A stretch of DNA of 64,000 nt from Pardosa pseudoannulata (GCA_032207245.1 CM063506.1:17068475-17132474), one strand, 5' to 3'. Shown: positions 1 to 12,420, counted from the stretch's first letter. Notes: generated by a model from the sequence alone, not told the origin. Numbers and translations: made by a program.

Positions 1-1930
1 TCTCAATATTACAAAGAAACAATTTCCACAGGGAGTTTTAGATATTTTTATTTTTTTCCCTCCTATCATAAAGTGAATAACTATTGCTTTTATGTTTTCA
101 TCTATTCTTTTACCTTTAAGAATGTGAAAATTTCTATTTCTGTTTCCACTTTTTTTATTTTTGCTTTCTCGTAAGGCAATTTATTTCTTTTTATTCCAAG
201 TCTAATAGATTCGACTAATACATCAATACATTATCATCTGACATTTGCTTCTTTGCAAAACCATTTTGGTGGTTAATTATATTTAACCTTGAGTTATAAA
301 TTTAAATTTGTCGTATTCCGTTATTTTTGAAATGAAATATTGCAGTGAGTATGAGACAATTTATGTACTGTAATGGGGATGCTAAATCACGTTTAGTATT
401 TGTAGATTCATACTGCAATGCATACATTTTTTAATCAGATAAGGTAACCTCCACGATTGGAATTTCATGCCTTCTATAGCCTATTCTTTGGTCCAAGAAA
501 GTATCCATAATTGTTACAAAATAATTAACAAAAGCAAATACAATATTAATCAAGGTGTATAATCGGCTATACTATTAATTTCACTTAATGTCTCTAAATT
601 TCAAAAAAACTTTAGAAATGTTATAAGGATGTTTTAGATAAACTATAAATGGGCATTTACGTTTAGAACATTTAAATATAGTACAGTTCGATTCTTTTTA
701 TATATATTTTTTGCAGATATTTTTAAATATTGATAGCCATGCCATTATTCATGCATAGTTATTCACGATTGAAGTGCTCGAATTTTCCAACTACTGGATA
801 TGAAGCTTAATTTTTTAATAATTTACGAAATTTTCTTTATCTATGATTGCTGCATTGTGAATATTTTTTTTCGAAAAAAGAAAATAGTTTTCTGATCTAG
901 TGAGCTATGCCGAGTCTTCTCCGAGACCGACTTTCCATTAATTTGTTAGTTTTTGGGAAATTTTATAGGAAAAAATATTACACATGCATTTCTAAAGTAA
1001 CGCAAGTATTAATTGCAGAAAATAAAGAAAATAGTAGAAACCATGTGTTGATGGTATCTTATAAATTTTCAAAAAAAAAGAAAAAACAGATTTAATGCAA
1101 TTTCTTAAAAAAATATTAAAAAATTAAATAATTTTATTCAATATTATATATACATTATCAATCTCTTTTATTTACTGCCTGAGTTCTTAAAGGCAAGCAT
1201 GATCCATGCTCTATTTGAAGTCAATTTAGTTTCAAAAGCTTATATCCATGTTTTTATCGATGTTAACTTTTTATCGATGTTTATCTACTTGATCTATAGC
1301 TCGAAATCAAAAGTCTTGTGTTACTTGTGCCCATATTATAGTGCAAAACTATTATCACATATATTATGGATATGTCTCATGTATGTGAAAGAGGCAATAT
1401 GCAGACGAGGCGACAAAACAGTGATTTGAATCCAATAGGGATATATTTACAGAAAAGCTCCTTTCACCAATATTGATATCTACCACTGTAATGGATTCTA
1501 CCATCTCGTAAGGTTTTTACATCCTAGAACACAGTGTGTATACCAGGGGATTTAAAATAAGTTTTAAATCATAAACTAAAGTACACAAACCTAAGCTAAA
1601 AACTCTCCAAAGTAAAGATATTATCTATTGGAATGATTTTCCAGGAGAAACTATTCTTTTAAAAGGTAATATAGTTCTTAAAATTTCTATTTTTGTGTAT
1701 TGAATTCTAAAAATAAAATTTTTTTTCGATGATTAGAAATTACATAATGTTTAAAATAAGTATTCATTTAATGTTTCGTTTGTTTGTTTCTAAGGCGGTG
1801 GTAAGAATACTTGCCATAACATTCAATATTTTTTTACTGTCTATAATAAATCATTTTATCAACTCACATTAGATCTACGATTTATTAATAACTTAAGAAA
1901 TAACTAAGAAAATTAATAAAATCTTGACGT
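1..1930. other. AT-rich non-coding stretch
   Basis: No gene or repeat family recognised. It is AT-rich with many A and T homopolymers. Open frames of 62 and 76 codons near 907 and 1199 show no domain, signal or composition suggesting that they are real. Confidence 0.5.
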
Positions 1931-1942
1931 CATAACATTTTT

Positions 1943-2122
1943 TGGTTTGGTTTGGTTTGGAGTGCTACGGTCTACTTTTTGCAACACGAGAGCTAATGAG
2001 ACAATGACCTACAGCTTAAAGCCGATTCCGGACGGCTACGAACATCTATGCCACAGTGGAGTTTGAACACACGAACTCCGGTACCGAAAGCCAGCACCGT
2101 AACCAATCGACCATCGTTCAAC
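1943..2122 (-). repeat. tRNA-derived SINE, copy 1
   Basis: Read on the minus strand, this copy has a tRNA-like head with A-box and B-box polymerase III promoter matches, a unique body, and a tail of CAAAC repeats (GGTTTGGTTTGGTTTGG on the plus strand at its left edge). It is flanked by a target-site duplication: CATAACATTTTT at 1931-1942 and CATAGCATTTTT at 2123-2134, one mismatch. The same family recurs at 19.7, 21.7, 23.5, 31.3, 33.5 and 47.8 kb. Confidence 0.88.
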
Positions 2123-2134
2123 CATAGCATTTTT

Positions 2135-3030
2135 AAAGAATTAAGGTTAATTTTGACAAAAGAAGGCAAGACAACATGAGGATGACAATTTCTTTTATAT
2201 AAAATCCTATTGATTATTTTTATATTTATATACGTATATTTTATATAGACTGTAGTATTTACAAAATTTATATGAGATTTATTATATATTACTAGATAGA
2301 AGTATTGACAAATATAAACTATCATAGTCTACGAGTGGTAAATTTACTTCCAACCAATAAAAAATGGTTACACAAAATAATTTAATTCAATTATTTTAAT
2401 ATTTTTTTTAGATCAAACTCAATTAAAATATCTTTTGGTATACAATTACTAAGGTGAAATAGCATTATAACGGTTAAGGAGAACTGAATATATGAAAAAG
2501 AAGGTAATTAATCTCTAACATTCGCTTATTAAAATGAATTTTAAGTAAATATGGAGTTAAATGTTTAAATTAAAACAAAACTATCAACTAAAGGAAAAAA
2601 ATTTCTATCAATAAAGTTATTATCCATTATAATATTTCAATAATTATGATAAGCGAATAGGTGTCATGCATTTTATTAGCGCTCGATAAAAATACTTTTG
2701 AACCTAGAATACAATCCAATTTTTGTGCTGCACCAGTTTATTTATAATAACAAAATAATTGTCGAAAACCAGTCATATAAAACCTATAACAATTATTAGG
2801 AAAAATGCATTTTTTTTAAATACAAACAAAATTATAAGCAATCGTATATTTTTTTATTGTAATGCCACAAGAATACAAAATGTATAAAATTGTACCATCT
2901 CTCACTCTCCCTTTCTCTAAAAAGTTTAAATTAAACTTTCTGTAACTGGAGAAAAAAAAACAGAATCAAGCACAATACCAAAGAAAAAATTATAACTTCA
3001 AATTTAAATCTTTTATTTCATCCACATTTT
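2135..3030. other. AT-rich non-coding stretch
   Basis: Nothing recognised beyond A/T homopolymers and a short pyrimidine run near 2900-2918. Confidence 0.5.
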
Positions 3031-3240
3031 ACCAGTTGCATCCTTACATGGCCTCTGTTTTTCTAGATGGAAATGGAATGTTCCAACAGGACAACGCCCC
3101 GTGTCACAGTGCTAAAATTGTTTTGGAGTGGTTCTAGGAACATGATGCTGAATTCTAGTTAATGTCCTGGCCGCGTAACTCACCGAATCTCAATCCGATA
3201 GAACACATTTGGGATGTCATAATGTTTTGGCCCTTGAGTG
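3031..3240 (+). pseudogene. Tc1-type transposase, 3' fragment with internal deletion
   Basis: This fragment matches the 3' half of the longer element at 57608-58740. The readable protein includes the block around the second catalytic aspartate (QDNAPCH) and the block around the catalytic glutamate (NPIEHIW), with in-frame stops (TTCTAGGAA and GAATTCTAG). Just after HIWDV the sequence jumps straight to the terminal repeat ATAATGTTTTGGCCCTTGAG, so the transposase C-terminus is missing. The 3' terminus ends in GAGTG and abuts TATATA, consistent with insertion at a TA target in a TA array. The 5' half is absent. Confidence 0.88.
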
Positions 3241-3248
3241 TATATATT

Positions 3249-3298
<50 letters not shown>

Positions 3299-3306
3299 GT
3301 ATTTAT
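3241..3306. repeat. (TA)n microsatellite
   Basis: Interrupted TA dinucleotide array directly abutting the end of a Tc1 terminal repeat. Confidence 0.95.
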
Positions 3307-3392
3307 ATAATTACTTAAGTACTGAAAAATTATTGTCAGTACTAATTTAGAAAGTGTTGATAAAGCATATTTTATGAAAATTAGAATTAGTT

Positions 3393-3394
3393 TG

Positions 3395-3440
<46 letters not shown>

Positions 3441-3482
3441 GTGTGTGTGTGTGTACATATATATATATATATATATATTATA
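3393..3482. repeat. Compound (TA)n-(GT)n-(TA)n microsatellite
   Basis: Two TA arrays separated by a run of about nine GT units. Confidence 0.95.
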
Positions 3483-3600
3483 ATAAATTTACTTTTTTTA
3501 TATTAATCTAGTTTCGGATGCTGTAATTTAGCTTTTAATTTATTTTCATATCTTATGTCTGTAGTTTCTGAGAACCTGTGGTTAAATTTAAATTTAGTAT

Positions 3601-3650
3601 TAATGAGACCGGGACCTACAGCTTAAAGCCGATTCCGGCTTTAAGCTGTA
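3601..3650 (-). repeat. SINE body fragment ending in a hairpin
   Basis: The left half matches the internal body of the SINE family (plus-strand TAATGAGACCGGGACC, then TACAGCTTAAAGCCG). The match stops and is followed by its own reverse complement: 3617-3631 and 3636-3650 are perfect 15-bp arms around ATTC. Confidence 0.8.
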
Positions 3651-4151
3651 TACATATATATATATATGTAATATATCAAAATTATTTAACTTTAATATTT
3701 CTTCAAAAAACTCCTCTCTTCCATTTTAATTCATCTAAATATCTTTACGAGTCTCAACATGGTGTGTTCAACGGAGTATTTTCCACTTAACATTCCTTTC
3801 TGTCATAAAACTGTAAACTTTCTGTCTATACAGCAAGTTCCCAGGTGTTGGCGGAACATGTTTTCGCGTTTTGCTGATATTGCAGTCAATTCGCTTATTA
3901 AGCTGTTTTTGTTGTGGGAAAATACTTGCTGTCAGAGCTCTTGGGTGTACTTGTGTGAGAGCAGAGTGAACTCTGTGGCTTTTGATTGTAATTTGTCCAG
4001 AAGGACAGATGTGATGTGTTGCCTCTCTGAAATAAAGTTTTAAAATAGACTTCTGAGTTCTCTTGAATATGAGACCCGACTGCATCTTTGTACTTTACGA
4101 ATGCTAGCTGGTGAACTTTCTCCTTATAAAGGAGTTTTATAAAAAATGGAT

Positions 4152-4153
<2 letters not shown>

Positions 4154-4239
<86 letters not shown>
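4154..4239. repeat. (AT)n microsatellite
   Basis: About 43 uninterrupted AT units. The right edge adjoins a repeat found inverted at 8333-8459. Confidence 0.97.
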
Positions 4240-4244
<5 letters not shown>

Positions 4245-4410
4245 GAGAAGCTAATCAAGCTTCAATTAACATATCTTTCAACTAACAACTTAAGCGTATA
4301 TGAAGTTACCACTAAAGATGAAAAATATGTTGCAACATTAATTAAAATATTTTTATTACTTAAAATGTGAGCCTCATGAAGTTTAGGTGAAAGATGTTGT
4401 TAACCGATGC
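4240..4410 (+). repeat. Dispersed repeat, inverted partner at 8333-8459
   Basis: The segment from about 4310 to 4410 matches the reverse complement of 8333-8440, sharing for example TTATTACTTAAAATGTGA and GTGAAAGATGTTGTTAA. In both copies the other end of the repeat runs into a long TA array. The family is not recognised. Confidence 0.75.
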
Positions 4411-4627
4411 CATGGGACGGCATGGGACGGCAGCTCAGAGTTCAAAGAATACCCATTCGCAATATCTCGGATTTGCGTAACCGTTACTTAAACATCTGGT
4501 ACAATCTGTCTCCGGCCCTCCACCAAGGACTTGTGGCATCCATGACAAAGCGAATTGAAGCTCTGTTGCGCGCTAAAGTTGGGCCAACTCATTTTTGACA
4601 GGTGATCATAATGTTTTGGCTCTGGAC
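4411..4627 (+). pseudogene. Tc1-type transposase, C-terminal fragment
   Basis: Encodes the C-terminal part of the transposase of the 57608-58740 element (GRQLRVQR, then ISDLRNRYLNIW, ending GPTHF), followed by a terminal-repeat remnant, CATAATGTTTTGGCTCT. The first ten bases, CATGGGACGG, are tandemly duplicated. It holds the part of the gene missing from the 3031-3240 fragment, but the two have separate terminal repeats and so are separate copies. Confidence 0.85.
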
Positions 4628-4898
4628 TTTTTGTATCATTAAGAAAAATCATGCCCTTTAAAAGTTTCGTTCCTAGATCTTGTGCCTCGTATGCTTGTAA
4701 TACAGTCAGATAATACATTTTATAATGAATTTTTAATGATTTATATATCAGGGCATTAAATTTCAAAAGGTGATTCTATGTTCAAAATTTGCATAGTATA
4801 TTTTAAAACTGATACATATATGTAGATTATTGAGGCTTATTCTATATACTACGATACATATTAAAGCATCGTATTTACGATGAAACCCAAATATTTAA

Positions 4899-5515
4899 CC
4901 CTCTAAGCGGTACGCACGTACAATTCCGCCAAACCGATGATGTCTTCAAAGCGGTTGTGACGTACAATTTTGGACCTCCAAAAATGTTTCGAAAATGGAT
5001 GTATTGTACATTTCTGCCAGTGTTTTCCATCATGGAGTTTTGGGGTAGGAGGGTCAGGTCGATTGTTTAGGAACTGCACCCTTACTCCCTGAGGTACAAA
5101 GACTCTGATAGCTTTTCTAGGCTTTGTAAATCTCTATTTCGAAGTATTTCGTTTGCGGTAACAGATGTATCTTTAATTGCATCACTTAGTTATCTTGGAG
5201 AACTTTCGTAAAAATATAGATAAGTATTTCAAAGAATATCTTTATTTGTACTTTTAGAATCCATTATTTTTTATGGGATAACATTCGAGACTCGACGAGC
5301 TTTATATGTATTAAAAATTAACAATCTATAATCTCTATTTATATATCTATTTATAACCGGAAGTAAAGGGACAATTACGAGGGTGGGTTTCCCGAATTCC
5401 AATCTAGTCGTTAAAGGGTGAAGTAAAAAACCATAAAACGCTTTGGTCACTGACACAATAAAACTTTAGCGTATTTTTTGGAGACTTTTTACCTCGGTGT
5501 GTTCCACTCGGAGGG
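4899..5515. mobile_element. piggyBac-type MITE (TTAA-flanked)
   Basis: A 617-bp element sits between TTAA at 4895-4898 and TTAA at 5516-5519. The left terminus CCCTCTAAGCGGTACGCACG matches the reverse complement of the right terminus, CCCTCCGAGTGGAACACACC, at 14 of 20 positions. TTAA target duplication with CCC-starting inverted ends is the hallmark of the piggyBac superfamily. No transposase frame is present, so it is non-autonomous. Confidence 0.82.
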
Positions 5516-5689
5516 TTAAAGAGATATATGACAATTTTTCAAATTAAAAATTCACCGAATTTCAAATTCTTAAAAGTTTAAGAAGCAATGTCTGACGCAT
5601 TAGCATTCTCTTCGCAAACATAAGGTTCAATATGCAATGTGATCAGTTTGATATATTACACTACATTTCATAACTTTCAAAATTTACTA

Positions 5690-8230
5690 TTCAGAAAGTA
5701 GGAGGTAAGAATATTTAGAATATCCATCATTGTGCCCATAATGCTCTTTAAATATTGATTGAATTACAAATAGTGAACTATTTTATCAACTTCGTTATTT
5801 ATCATTCAAATTAAATGTCAAAAAGTAAGTAATAAATTCTTTCTGAATTGATTTAAATAGGAAGAAACCTTTTAGTTTTTTTAGTTCAATTTTGGTGAAT
5901 TATATCTTAAAGTATCAATGTTTGTAGATTGCAAAATTAGCTTTATTAATAAATTTATTGAAATATAAACTGTCCCATAAAACTAAAATGACTTCATTCT
6001 GATTTTTAGATATTAACGAATAGCAAACCTGTAACACTTACTAAATTACTTTCCGGATTTAAAGCATTTAGAGCAATTGTAGATTGTCTAAATTGATGTA
6101 TTTCAACTTTCAATAAAAAACTTGTGCTTAATTAATTCTTCAAACTAAACTTTATAACATGTTAACACCATATTATGGTAGGTAAGAGTATTTAAAATAT
6201 CAATCATTGTTTCTGTAATGCTTTTTAAATATTGATTGAATTACAGGTCCTGAATCGTTTTATCAACTTAGTCCTTTATTAATGAAAATAAATGTCCAAA
6301 GTAAGGAATAAACTCTTTCTTGGTTGATTTAAATAGGAAGAACCCTTTTAGTTATTTTTGAGTTTAATTTTGTTGAATTATATCTTAAAGTATCAATTTT
6401 TGAAGACTGCAAAATTGGCTTTATTAGAAAAGTTATTGAAATATTAATTGTGTCATAAAACTAAAATGACTTTATTCTGATTTTTAGATATTAACGAATA
6501 GCAAATCATCAATATTTAATCAGTTTACTAAATTTCTTTTCGGATTTATAACATTTGGAGAAATTGTAGATTGCTCGTCTAAATTGATGTATTTCAACTT
6601 TCAACGAACAACTTGTGCTGAGTCAAAGAGTCAAACTAGACATTACAACATGTTAGCACCATATTATGGTAGGTAAGCGTATTTAGAATATCCCTCGTTA
6701 TTTCTATAATGCTCTTTAAATATTGATTGAATTACAAATAATGAATCCTTTTATCAACCTAGTCCTTTATTAATGAAAATAAATGTCCAAAGTAAGGAAT
6801 AAATGTTTCTTGGTTCACTTAAATAGGAAGAACCCTTTTAGTTATTTTTTAGTTCATTTTTGGTGAATTATATCTTAAAGTATCAATTTTTGTAGATTGT
6901 AAAATTAGGTTTAATTAATTGTCCCATAAAACTAAAATGACTTCATTCTGATTTTTAGATATTAACGAATAGCAAACCTGCAACACTTACTAAATTACTT
7001 TCCGAATTCAAGGCATTTAGAGCAATTGTAGATTGTCTAAATTGATGTATTTCAACTTTCAACAAACAACTTGTGCTTAGTTAATTCTTCAAACTAGACT
7101 TTACAACATGTTAGCATCATATTATGGTAGGCAAGCGTATTTAAAATATCCCTCATTTTTTCTATAATGCTCTTTAAATATTGATTGAATTACTGGTCCT
7201 GAATCGTTTTATCAACTTAGTCATTTATTAATGAAAGTAAATATCCAAAGTAAGGAATAAACTCTTTCTTGGTTGACTTAAATAGGAAAAACCTTTTAGT
7301 TCAAATTTTTGAGTTCAAATTTTGTGAATTGTATGTTTAAATATCAATATTTAGTGTATTGCAAAAATTGACAAAATTGTTTGAAATATTAAATGTATCA
7401 TAAAATAAAAATAATTTCATTCTGATTTTAAATATTCACGAATAATAAATCTATAACTCTTAATAAGATTACTAAATTACTTTTCTGATTTATAGCATTT
7501 AGAACAATTGCAGATTTTGAGTCTAAATGAATGTATTTCAACTTTCAACAACAACTTGTGTTTAGTTAATTCGTCAAGCTAGACTTTACAACATTTTAGC
7601 ACCATATTATGGTAGGTTAGCATATTTAGAATATCCCTCGGTGTTTCTATAATACTCTTTAAATATTGATTGAATTGCAAATAATGAATTATTTTATCAA
7701 ATTAGTCCTTTATTAATGAAAATAAATGTCCAAAGTAAGGAAGAAACTCTTTCTTGGTTTACTTAAGTAGGAAGAAACCTTTTAGTTATTTTTGAGTTCA
7801 GTTTTGGTAATCTATATTTCGTATATCGCAAAAATAGATTTATTATAAAAATTGTTTGAAATATTAAATGTATCATAAATCTAAAATATCATTCTGATTT
7901 TTAGACATTGACGAATACCAAATCTACAACACTAATGACCGGTCTCATCAAAGTTGTTTAACGACTAACCCAGATTAATCTCTGTTTAAACGGAAAATTT
8001 AGTTAACACTATTGGCTGGCACATTGGGTTAATCGCAATTAGCCGTTAAACGACTTTCGTGAGACCAGCCCTTAATCGGTTTACTTAATTTGCTTTCGGA
8101 TATATAGCATTTGGAGAAATTGTAGATTGTGAGTCTAAATTGATATATTCCAAATTTCAGAGAATAACATATTCTTAATTGATTATTGAAACTTGTTGAT
8201 TTTTCAACATGTTAGTACCATATGATTTTA
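5690..8230. repeat. Tandem array of five ~480-bp units
   Basis: The landmark CCATATTATGGTAGG recurs at about 6167, 6658, 7116 (one mismatch) and 7601, with a diverged start near 5690. The intervals are 491, 458 and 485 bp. Shared blocks include TCTTTAAATATTGATTGAAT, TTAATGAAAATAAATGTCC and TTTTTAGATATTAACGAAT. The last unit is lengthened by a 134-bp insertion at 7938-8071. No coding potential is evident. Confidence 0.88.
7938..8071. mobile_element. Short foldback MITE inside a tandem unit
   Basis: Left end GACCGGTCTCATCAAAG and right end CTTTCGTGAGACCAGCCC are inverted repeats, and pairing continues into GTTGTTTAACGACTAA and TTAGCCGTTAAACGAC. The segment interrupts sequence that is continuous in the sibling units (CACT, then TTAATCGGTTTAC), so it is an insertion. 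The superfamily is undetermined. Confidence 0.75.
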
Positions 8231-8332
8231 GTAAAACGAAAAAAAATTGATTTTTGTCTTCAACAACAAGAACAACAATAGAATTTATACAAAGAATAAT
8301 ACAGATTATGTTATGGATAAAACTTTGAAGTC

Positions 8333-8570
<238 letters not shown>

Positions 8571-9942
8571 CTTTTTTCTATTGTTATTACTTTACTAAAG
8601 TGAACATCAATGTCAAGAGCCAATATTATAATGCTTTAGAAGTTTTGCAGCTTTATCTATTTAATTTCTTTAGAAAAGTTGTTATTCTTATTAGAAAGAA
8701 AAATAAAATAATGTTTCTAACATCATACAATGCTTTGTAGATAAATAAAAAATTAAACCTTGAAACTCCAATTTTCCAAAAATGGAACATAGCCTTAAGT
8801 ACGTAAATTGTACCTTTAAAATAAAGAAAAAGAAATTGCTTTTGTTGTATTCCAGTAGGATATGTTTTTTAAAGATATATTTTAAAATATTGTGGTTTTT
8901 CCATCTAAACTGGAATTTTAGTAAATTTAACTGTAAGGGAGAGTAAAATTGACAAAATATAGTAAAATTAAAAAAAAAATTGTAAAAATAAATAAATAAA
9001 TAAATATTTAAACAAAATAAAACTTACTGTAAAACATACTTTATAATATCATGTTCAATTTTATGTAAAAGCGATACTGTTAAGTTTTTTTTTTACATGT
9101 GAATTTTTTATTTTAAAAATCATGTTTCATTATTAGAACATTGGTAGGTAAACGGTTAAACTATTCGAAATAATTCATTTTTGTATCCAAGGATTTATTC
9201 AACAGTATTATAACCCATGATTCATCAATAAGTTAAAGTAAAAATTAAGGATTCAAGTTCAATTGGATTTTATCCGTTTTTCTACGTATGCAGCCTGATT
9301 TCTTCCATTATATCATTAGTAACAACATTTATATCAGTTCAATATTAAATTACATCTATGGAAGCATATATTAAATGCAAGTCCTTTAACGTTTTATGCA
9401 AAAAACTTCATAATATTTAGAAATGAGTCATCTTGGGATAAAACGTTTCTTGATGCCGTAGAAAATGAGATTATGAGATTACACCATGTTATACTTTGTA
9501 TAAATGTCACTTGAATGGACATCTCATTTTTATTGAATTTGCACAAAGTAGTTTAGTTTCGAAAAGGGATAAAACTAATTTATTATAAGATGTTAAATTG
9601 GATATCATGTATATTATAGAATGACGAAATATACAGATCGAAATTAAGTTATGACATTATCTAATAATGCAGATATCTAATAATAGATGGAATTTAGATA
9701 AAATTGATAATAAAACTTTAGCAATTCTTTTAATATGGAACATATAAATATGAGATATTTAAGCATGGTGCATTACAATGAACACTACTTACGTGAAAAC
9801 CAAATACTGAAAATATTTTTTCTTATTATAATATATAATTTATTTTAATATATTACGCATTTTAAGAGATTCAATTTTTTTAATTTCATGATGCTTTAAA
9901 TAAACATTATATTCATTGTACTTACTTGTAATACTCTTCGAG

Positions 9943-9944
<2 letters not shown>
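8571..9944. other. AT-rich non-coding stretch
   Basis: No gene recognised. It includes a short (AAAT)n run at about 8986-9005. Confidence 0.5.
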
Positions 9945-10017
<73 letters not shown>

Positions 10018-10096
10018 ACATATATACATGTATATATATATGTATATGTATGTATATATGTATGTATGTATATATGTATGTATATATATATGTATG
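9945..10096. repeat. (TA)n to (TGTA)n microsatellite
   Basis: A pure TA tract of about 70 bp grades into TATG/TGTA tetranucleotide variants. Confidence 0.95.
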
Positions 10097-10696
10097 TCAG
10101 GATAAAAATATAGAGTAATTTAAGAGATTTAATTAGGGATTCTTTTAATGGGAGTAACGCGCCTCGCGTTATTAGATGGCGGCATAATAGGGGGCTAAAA
10201 ATTTTAGGTACACATATGTGTACCTCGGTTCTCAATTATGCTAAAACATAATAATCTTTGAAATGAAAAACGACTGCTTAAGGACACATATTTTTATACA
10301 CTGCAGCATTATTATCACTTTAAAAGTACAATACTGTTATTATAATGTTAGAATCACAGAATATTTTTCAAATACAATTTTTATTATGTAGTACATTATC
10401 TTAGGGACAACAAAATATTTTTTCAAATATAACTTTTTACTATGCTATGCTCTATTTTTTAAAATTGATTTTTCTCCATATATAGACAAATATTATTGCA
10501 GAAAAGTAAATAATTGCACTTATTATATTGTTAGAATTTTAAAAAAATCACAAGATTTGTATTATATAAGAAAAAAAACCAATTTTTGATTTCAATTTTT
10601 ATTAAGTGTAGTATTTCAATAAACAGTTATTTTTCATTATACATAGGTACATTTTATATTTAACACACATAACCCTCGTCCTTGATTTACATCCTT
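10097..10696. other. Non-coding stretch with two palindromes
   Basis: Contains the hairpin TAACGCG-CCT-CGCGTTA at 10155-10171 and the perfect 20-bp palindrome AGGTACACATATGTGTACCT at 10206-10225. Otherwise AT-rich without a recognised element. Confidence 0.6.
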
Positions 10697-12163
10697 CTAA
10701 TCTGCACTTTGACTCATTTCGTTCATCCATAAAATTTGGTGCATGGCCCATGCATTGTCCAGTCTGACCTCTTTGACTGGTTGATTGACAACCTTCCTCT
10801 GTTTTTTTGGAGGTTCATCTTCCTTTGAACTAACCCTTCTCAATTTCCTCCCTTTTCTTATGTTATTTTTTATATTCCTTTCATATATATTGAGAGCCTG
10901 TGCCACCTGCATTCCGTATTTAATTTATTTGCTTTATGATAGCGCATATACCACACCAAGCAATTTGAAATAACAAGATCCACAAAATGAGTGAACACTT
11001 ACATTGACCCTTTCTTTGTTTGCATGTACACCTATAATAGGCCAAATAGAGGTCACATAAATCGATCCCACCCATTGATCTATTATAGGTCTGAACAACT
11101 GCTGGCTGTGATACACTAATCTTTTTTTCTCCTCCTTTGACCACCTCATGCAGCTTGATTCAGGTTCACCACCCAAATAAGAAGATAAAAATAAGACACT
11201 TTTGCTATCTATCCATTTTAAAATGCACAGTGTTCCATTATTATTTACAAGTTCAACCGATTCTCCTCTTTTTTAGGATTTTATCCAATTTTAGTTTACT
11301 TTGGGCGTCCAATTTTTATCCAATTTTGTTTGTCCTAATCGTGCCAGCTGTAAAAATGTCCTTCTTCAAGTGATACTCAGCACAATTAAGACTAGTCAAG
11401 TACCTGTCAGTGTTTACTGCATGTTGCCAGTTGGATGGAATGCTTTCTGATAATGTCTTCACTACACTTCTACCAGGACCCAAATCTTAAATGTCCTAAA
11501 TGGAAACAGAACCTTTTCCAACAAAAGATTTTTAGCCAATAGGATTGGACTTGCAGGGAACATATTGTCTAAAATTTCATGAAAGGGAATCATTTGCTCA
11601 TCAATGGACATATGTTTGGGCTTTGGTAAACTTAAGTATTTTTTTCTAATTGGGTCAAAAAAAAGTCTTACTTTCCATACTTTACCTGTGTTATTTTTCC
11701 TACTTTCGGGGGCCTCATAGTTCACAAAATCCGAATTATTTCGCAGCTGTTTCTGGACATGGTATCATTGAACATCTGAATAGACTAATACATTTTTTGC
11801 CTGGAGAAATAGATATGTTTAAATAGATATGCCTGGAGTTAGATATGTTTTTATGACTTCAAATAAAGGTGTAAAATATTTTATTAGACTGCATACTTCA
11901 ATAAAACACATTATATATCTTGGATTTCCAAATTTCTCCTATTTTCCTTGAAGAGGTAGAACTCGTGGAAAGTTCATTTAAATCAGGAATAATTGCAGAT
12001 TCATCTCCGGAGTCACTTTCGTTAGCCGAACCAGGATTAAATCAACCATTATTACTTTCATCAGATCCATCTGACAAATCACTTTGTTCCAAGAGAGCTT
12101 GTATTTATGCATAAACTCTAATGTAAATCTACGTGTAATATTGCTAAGCGATATTAACATCAA
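10697..12163 (-). pseudogene. piggyBac-family transposase, degraded
   Basis: On the minus strand the frames together give a recognisable piggyBac-like transposase, broken by frameshifts and stops. In order: an acidic Ser/Asp/Glu-rich N-terminal stretch (reverse complement of about 11930-12110); the block MSIDEQMIPF with the first catalytic aspartate at 11600-11602; the block NTDRYLTS with the second aspartate at 11406-11408; RGESVELV and LSSYLGGEPES; YNRSMGGIDLCD with the third aspartate at 11061-11063; and a basic C-terminal region ending in VRLDN near 10740. The DDD triad of this superfamily (cut-and-paste at TTAA) is therefore still readable, but no continuous frame survives. No matching pair of TTAA-flanked termini was found around it. 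The C-terminal cysteine-rich finger usual in the family is not visible. Confidence 0.88.
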
Positions 12164-12358
12164 TTTTCAGATACTTTTTCTGAAATTCGAATAATATAAT
12201 CAAAATAAAAATTTTAAATAATAAAATAATATTATGTTTCCAGTGTCAAAATTGATAAAAAAAATCTCATAAAATATCACGAATCAATTAAATCCCTTCA
12301 AAAGAGTCTAATTGCTTAATTTTTGAAAGACCAGGAAACACAAGCTATTAACAGTAAT

Positions 12359-12420
12359 TTTAACCACTTCGTACCCACGTCCACATACGTGGATCTATAT
12401 AAGTATCCCTCTCAAATGCA
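12359..12420. mobile_element. Possible piggyBac-type terminus
   Basis: TTAACCACTTCGTACCC followed by ACGTCCACATACGTG resembles the left ends of the MITEs at 21314 and 23124 (TTAACCC[GA]TTCG, then ACGTCTCGTATACGTG). No right end was found. Its orientation, leading away from the transposase relic, does not make it that element's own terminus. Confidence 0.4.

Noticed and set aside
5690..8230. CRISPR-like or regulatory array
   Set aside because: The units are ~480 bp, diverged and contiguous, without spacers, in a eukaryotic genome. It is an ordinary tandem repeat.
10155..10225. Helitron 3' terminus
   Set aside because: A hairpin is present, but no CTRR end lies 10-12 bp downstream and no matching TC 5' end could be identified.
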